From Actinomycetes bacterium (GTDB taxonomy: Bacteria > Actinomycetota > Acidimicrobiia > Acidimicrobiales > GCA-2861595), in NCBI GenBank assembly GCA_023264975.1, contig JAHFUS010000022.1, positions 1 through 53,528 on the forward strand: a DNA stretch of 53,528 nt. Direction: 5' to 3'. Position 1 is the first letter of the stretch; each line of letters begins with the position of its first letter. A model generated the notes under the pieces. That model was given only the letters and a program-made list of their open reading frames with translations, was not told the origin of the DNA and searched no databases. Shown here piece after piece: positions 52,015 to 53,528 of this stretch. Position numbers and translations under genes: made by a program.

Positions 52015-53528
52015 ATGCCCACCCGCCATGTCGTCGTCGACGGCTCCAACATCGCCACCGAAGGTCGCTCGCTCCCCAGCCTGGCCCAACTCGACGTGGC
52101 CGTGCGGGAGTACCGGCGCGAGTTTCCCGAGGACGTGATCACCGTCGTGGTCGACGCCACCTTCGGGCATCGCATCGATCCCTCCGAGCGGACCGACTTC
52201 GACGAGGCGGTCGCCCACAACGAGATCGTGTCGCCGCCGGCCGGCGCCATCGGGCGGGGCGACGCCTTTCTGCTGCGGGTGGCCGAGAAGGTGGGCGCCA
52301 CGGTCCTGTCCAACGACTCGTTCCAGGAGTTCCACGGCGAGCACGAGTGGCTGTTCAACAACGACCGGCTCATCGGCGGTAAGCCTGTGCCCGGCGTCGG
52401 CTGGATCTTCACGCCCCGGACGCCCGTGCGGGGCCCCAAGAGCCGCGACTCCATGCGGGAGGCCCGCCGGGCCAAAACCGGCCCGAAGGACGAGATCAAG
52501 AAGGTCCAGAAGGCCATCGCCGTGGCCACCGAGGAGGCGGTCGAGCCCGACTCTCCCAAGGTGAAACGGCGAAGGCGAAGCCGGGGCGGGGCGCCGCCGG
52601 CCGAGCCCGTCAACGACCCGCTGCCGTTCATCGAGTTCGTGGCCACCCACCCTCTGGGCTCGCCTGTGGACGCCGAGGTCGAGTCGTTCTCGTCGCACGG
52701 CGCCTTTGTGACGGCCGACGGCCTGCGGTGCTACATCCCGCTCACCGGGCTCGGCGACCCCGCGCCGCGGGCGGCCAAGGAGGTCCTGAAGCGGGGCGAG
52801 ACCCGCCAGTTCGTCCTGCAGGCACTCGACCCCCCGCGGCGGGGCATCGAGCTGGCCCTGCCCGAGTTCGCCCACGTCTCGGGTGCACCCACCGCCGAGA
52901 CGGTGGAGGAGGAGATCAAGGAGTCGGCCCGCCGGCCCAGCAAGCGCAGGCGGGGCCGGGGTCGCTCGGATGACGAGGCGGCGGTGGCGTCTGCCGCTGC
53001 GCTCGGCGAGGCTGTGGTGCCGACCGACGTCGTCGTGGCGGTGCGTGAGGCGGCGGCCGAGGTCGGGGATGCGGCGCTGCCACCGAAGGCGAAGAAGACC
53101 GGGCGGGGCCGCAGGGCTTCGCCCGATGCCGCCGCTGGCGCGCCCGATGCCGGGCCGGCCGTGAAGCTGGCCGCCGCATCGCCGGCCGGCGGGCGCCGGT
53201 CACGTTCGGCATCCGGGTCCACGTCGGCCGGCGAGGGGCCCGCTCCCGCGGTACCGACCACGGACGTGCCCTCGACCGCCATCGGGCCGAGGAAGCGTCC
53301 GGCTCGGCCCCGCGCCGGCGCCCCCCGCGCCGAGCCCGCTGCTGCGCCGACACCTCTGTCACCGGTGGAGGCTGCCGGCCAGTCCGGGCCCGCCGCTCCC
53401 GCGCCGTCTGCCGTGCCGTCGACCCGGAAGCGGTCGCCCCGCAGGGCCGCCGCCACGTCGCCGGCTGAGGCCGTCCCGGCAGAGGCGATCGACGCCGCTC
53501 CCACCGCCGCCCGCCAGGCGCGTCGCCG
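52015..53528 (+). CDS. NYN-domain (Zc3h12a-like) ribonuclease, cut by the right edge
   Basis: Reading is open from ATG 52015 to the end of the window (at least 504 residues); the stop is outside. Residues 1-145 form an NYN/PIN-like nuclease: RHVVVDGSNIATEGR, VVVDATFGHRI, GRGDAFLLRVAEK and LSNDSFQEFHG carry the expected acidic residues. Next comes a short basic linker and a segment (about 200-285) with repeated strands such as PLGSPVDAEVESFSSHGAFV that could be an S1-like RNA-binding fold. From about 300 onward it is Ala/Pro/Arg-rich, low complexity with basic patches (KRRRGRGR). It probably degrades RNA. A cytosolic location is likely as no signal peptide is seen. Confidence 0.85.
   Translation, partial: MPTRHVVVDGSNIATEGRSLPSLAQLDVAVREYRREFPEDVITVVVDATFGHRIDPSERTDFDEAVAHNEIVSPPAGAIGRGDAFLLRVAEKVGATVLSNDSFQEFHGEHEWLFNNDRLIGGKPVPGVGWIFTPRTPVRGPKSRDSMREARRAKTGPKDEIKKVQKAIAVATEEAVEPDSPKVKRRRRSRGGAPPAEPVNDPLPFIEFVATHPLGSPVDAEVESFSSHGAFVTADGLRCYIPLTGLGDPAPRAAKEVLKRGETRQFVLQALDPPRRGIELALPEFAHVSGAPTAETVEEEIKESARRPSKRRRGRGRSDDEAAVASAAALGEAVVPTDVVVAVREAAAEVGDAALPPKAKKTGRGRRASPDAAAGAPDAGPAVKLAAASPAGGRRSRSASGSTSAGEGPAPAVPTTDVPSTAIGPRKRPARPRAGAPRAEPAAAPTPLSPVEAAGQSGPAAPAPSAVPSTRKRSPRRAAATSPAEAVPAEAIDAAPTAARQARR

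Overview
The window is high-GC DNA from an actinobacterium (Actinomycetota), most likely of the class Acidimicrobiia. This rests on the composition, the frequent GTG starts, a 13E12-type HNH gene behind an actinobacterial LexA box, a fused KGD-type 2-oxoglutarate dehydrogenase, an AceE-type pyruvate dehydrogenase, and a secreted protein ending in GYWL.-.ADGGVFAFGDA repeats. I could not run a search, so the class-level placement is inference. No rRNA, tRNA or CRISPR array was seen.

Layout. (1) 1-11.3 kb is an isoprenoid and carotenoid region. It holds dxs and a YjbQ-family gene on the minus strand, crtYc-crtYd-crtZ on the plus strand, a crtO-like acyltransferase and crtQ-like glycosyltransferase pair, and crtB-crtI. 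Between crtQ and crtB lies a graveyard: a frameshifted unknown gene, an IS630-like remnant, a broken SOS-controlled 13E12 HNH gene and a small secreted protein. (2) 11.5-16.2 kb holds an HhH-GPD glycosylase, aceE with a hairpin-rich leader, and an RNase HI-SLOG fusion. (3) 16.2-22.1 kb holds hyuA-hyuB. The 3' end of hyuB is present twice, about 90% identical by eye, on either side of an AAA ATPase gene. An array of 72-bp hairpin-bearing repeats sits in frame inside hyuB at the duplication border, and a VapBC-type toxin-antitoxin pair follows. This is the most unusual locus in the window. (4) 22.3-31.1 kb holds assorted genes: a helical protein, an AIM24-like protein, a phosphoesterase lipoprotein, a truncated PTS enzyme I-like protein, a membrane CHAT protease with a PA-IL-like domain next to a truncated caspase, a DUF3052 protein, an MBL-fold hydrolase and a DoxX-like protein. 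(5) 31.1-43.4 kb is rich in envelope genes: a propeller lipoprotein, an SDR, a giant M23-family secreted protein, a geranylgeranyl-reductase-family flavoprotein, a TIGR01777 epimerase, an RsbW-like ATPase with an HTH partner, and a VanW protein. (6) 43.4-45.1 kb is a queD-queC-queE operon for preQ0. (7) 45.2-53.5 kb holds two small proteins, ettA, kgd/sucA, a 493-bp gap with a hairpin, a tandem repeat and a decayed gene, and finally an NYN-domain ribonuclease that runs off the right edge.

How the genes fit together. Dxs supplies isoprenoid precursors. CrtB and CrtI make lycopene, CrtYc/CrtYd cyclise it and CrtZ hydroxylates the rings. The GT2 and acyltransferase pair could then make a glycosyl ester, so a zeaxanthin-glycoside-ester-like pigment is a reasonable guess. 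The end of PEP and pyruvate metabolism is represented by AceE, KGD and an EI-like PEP enzyme. Most other genes look like single housekeeping or surface functions rather than one system. The accessory signals cluster in 5.6-8.0 kb (decayed genes), 19.2-22.1 kb (duplication, ATPase, toxin-antitoxin) and 26.7-29.3 kb (CHAT and caspase remnant).
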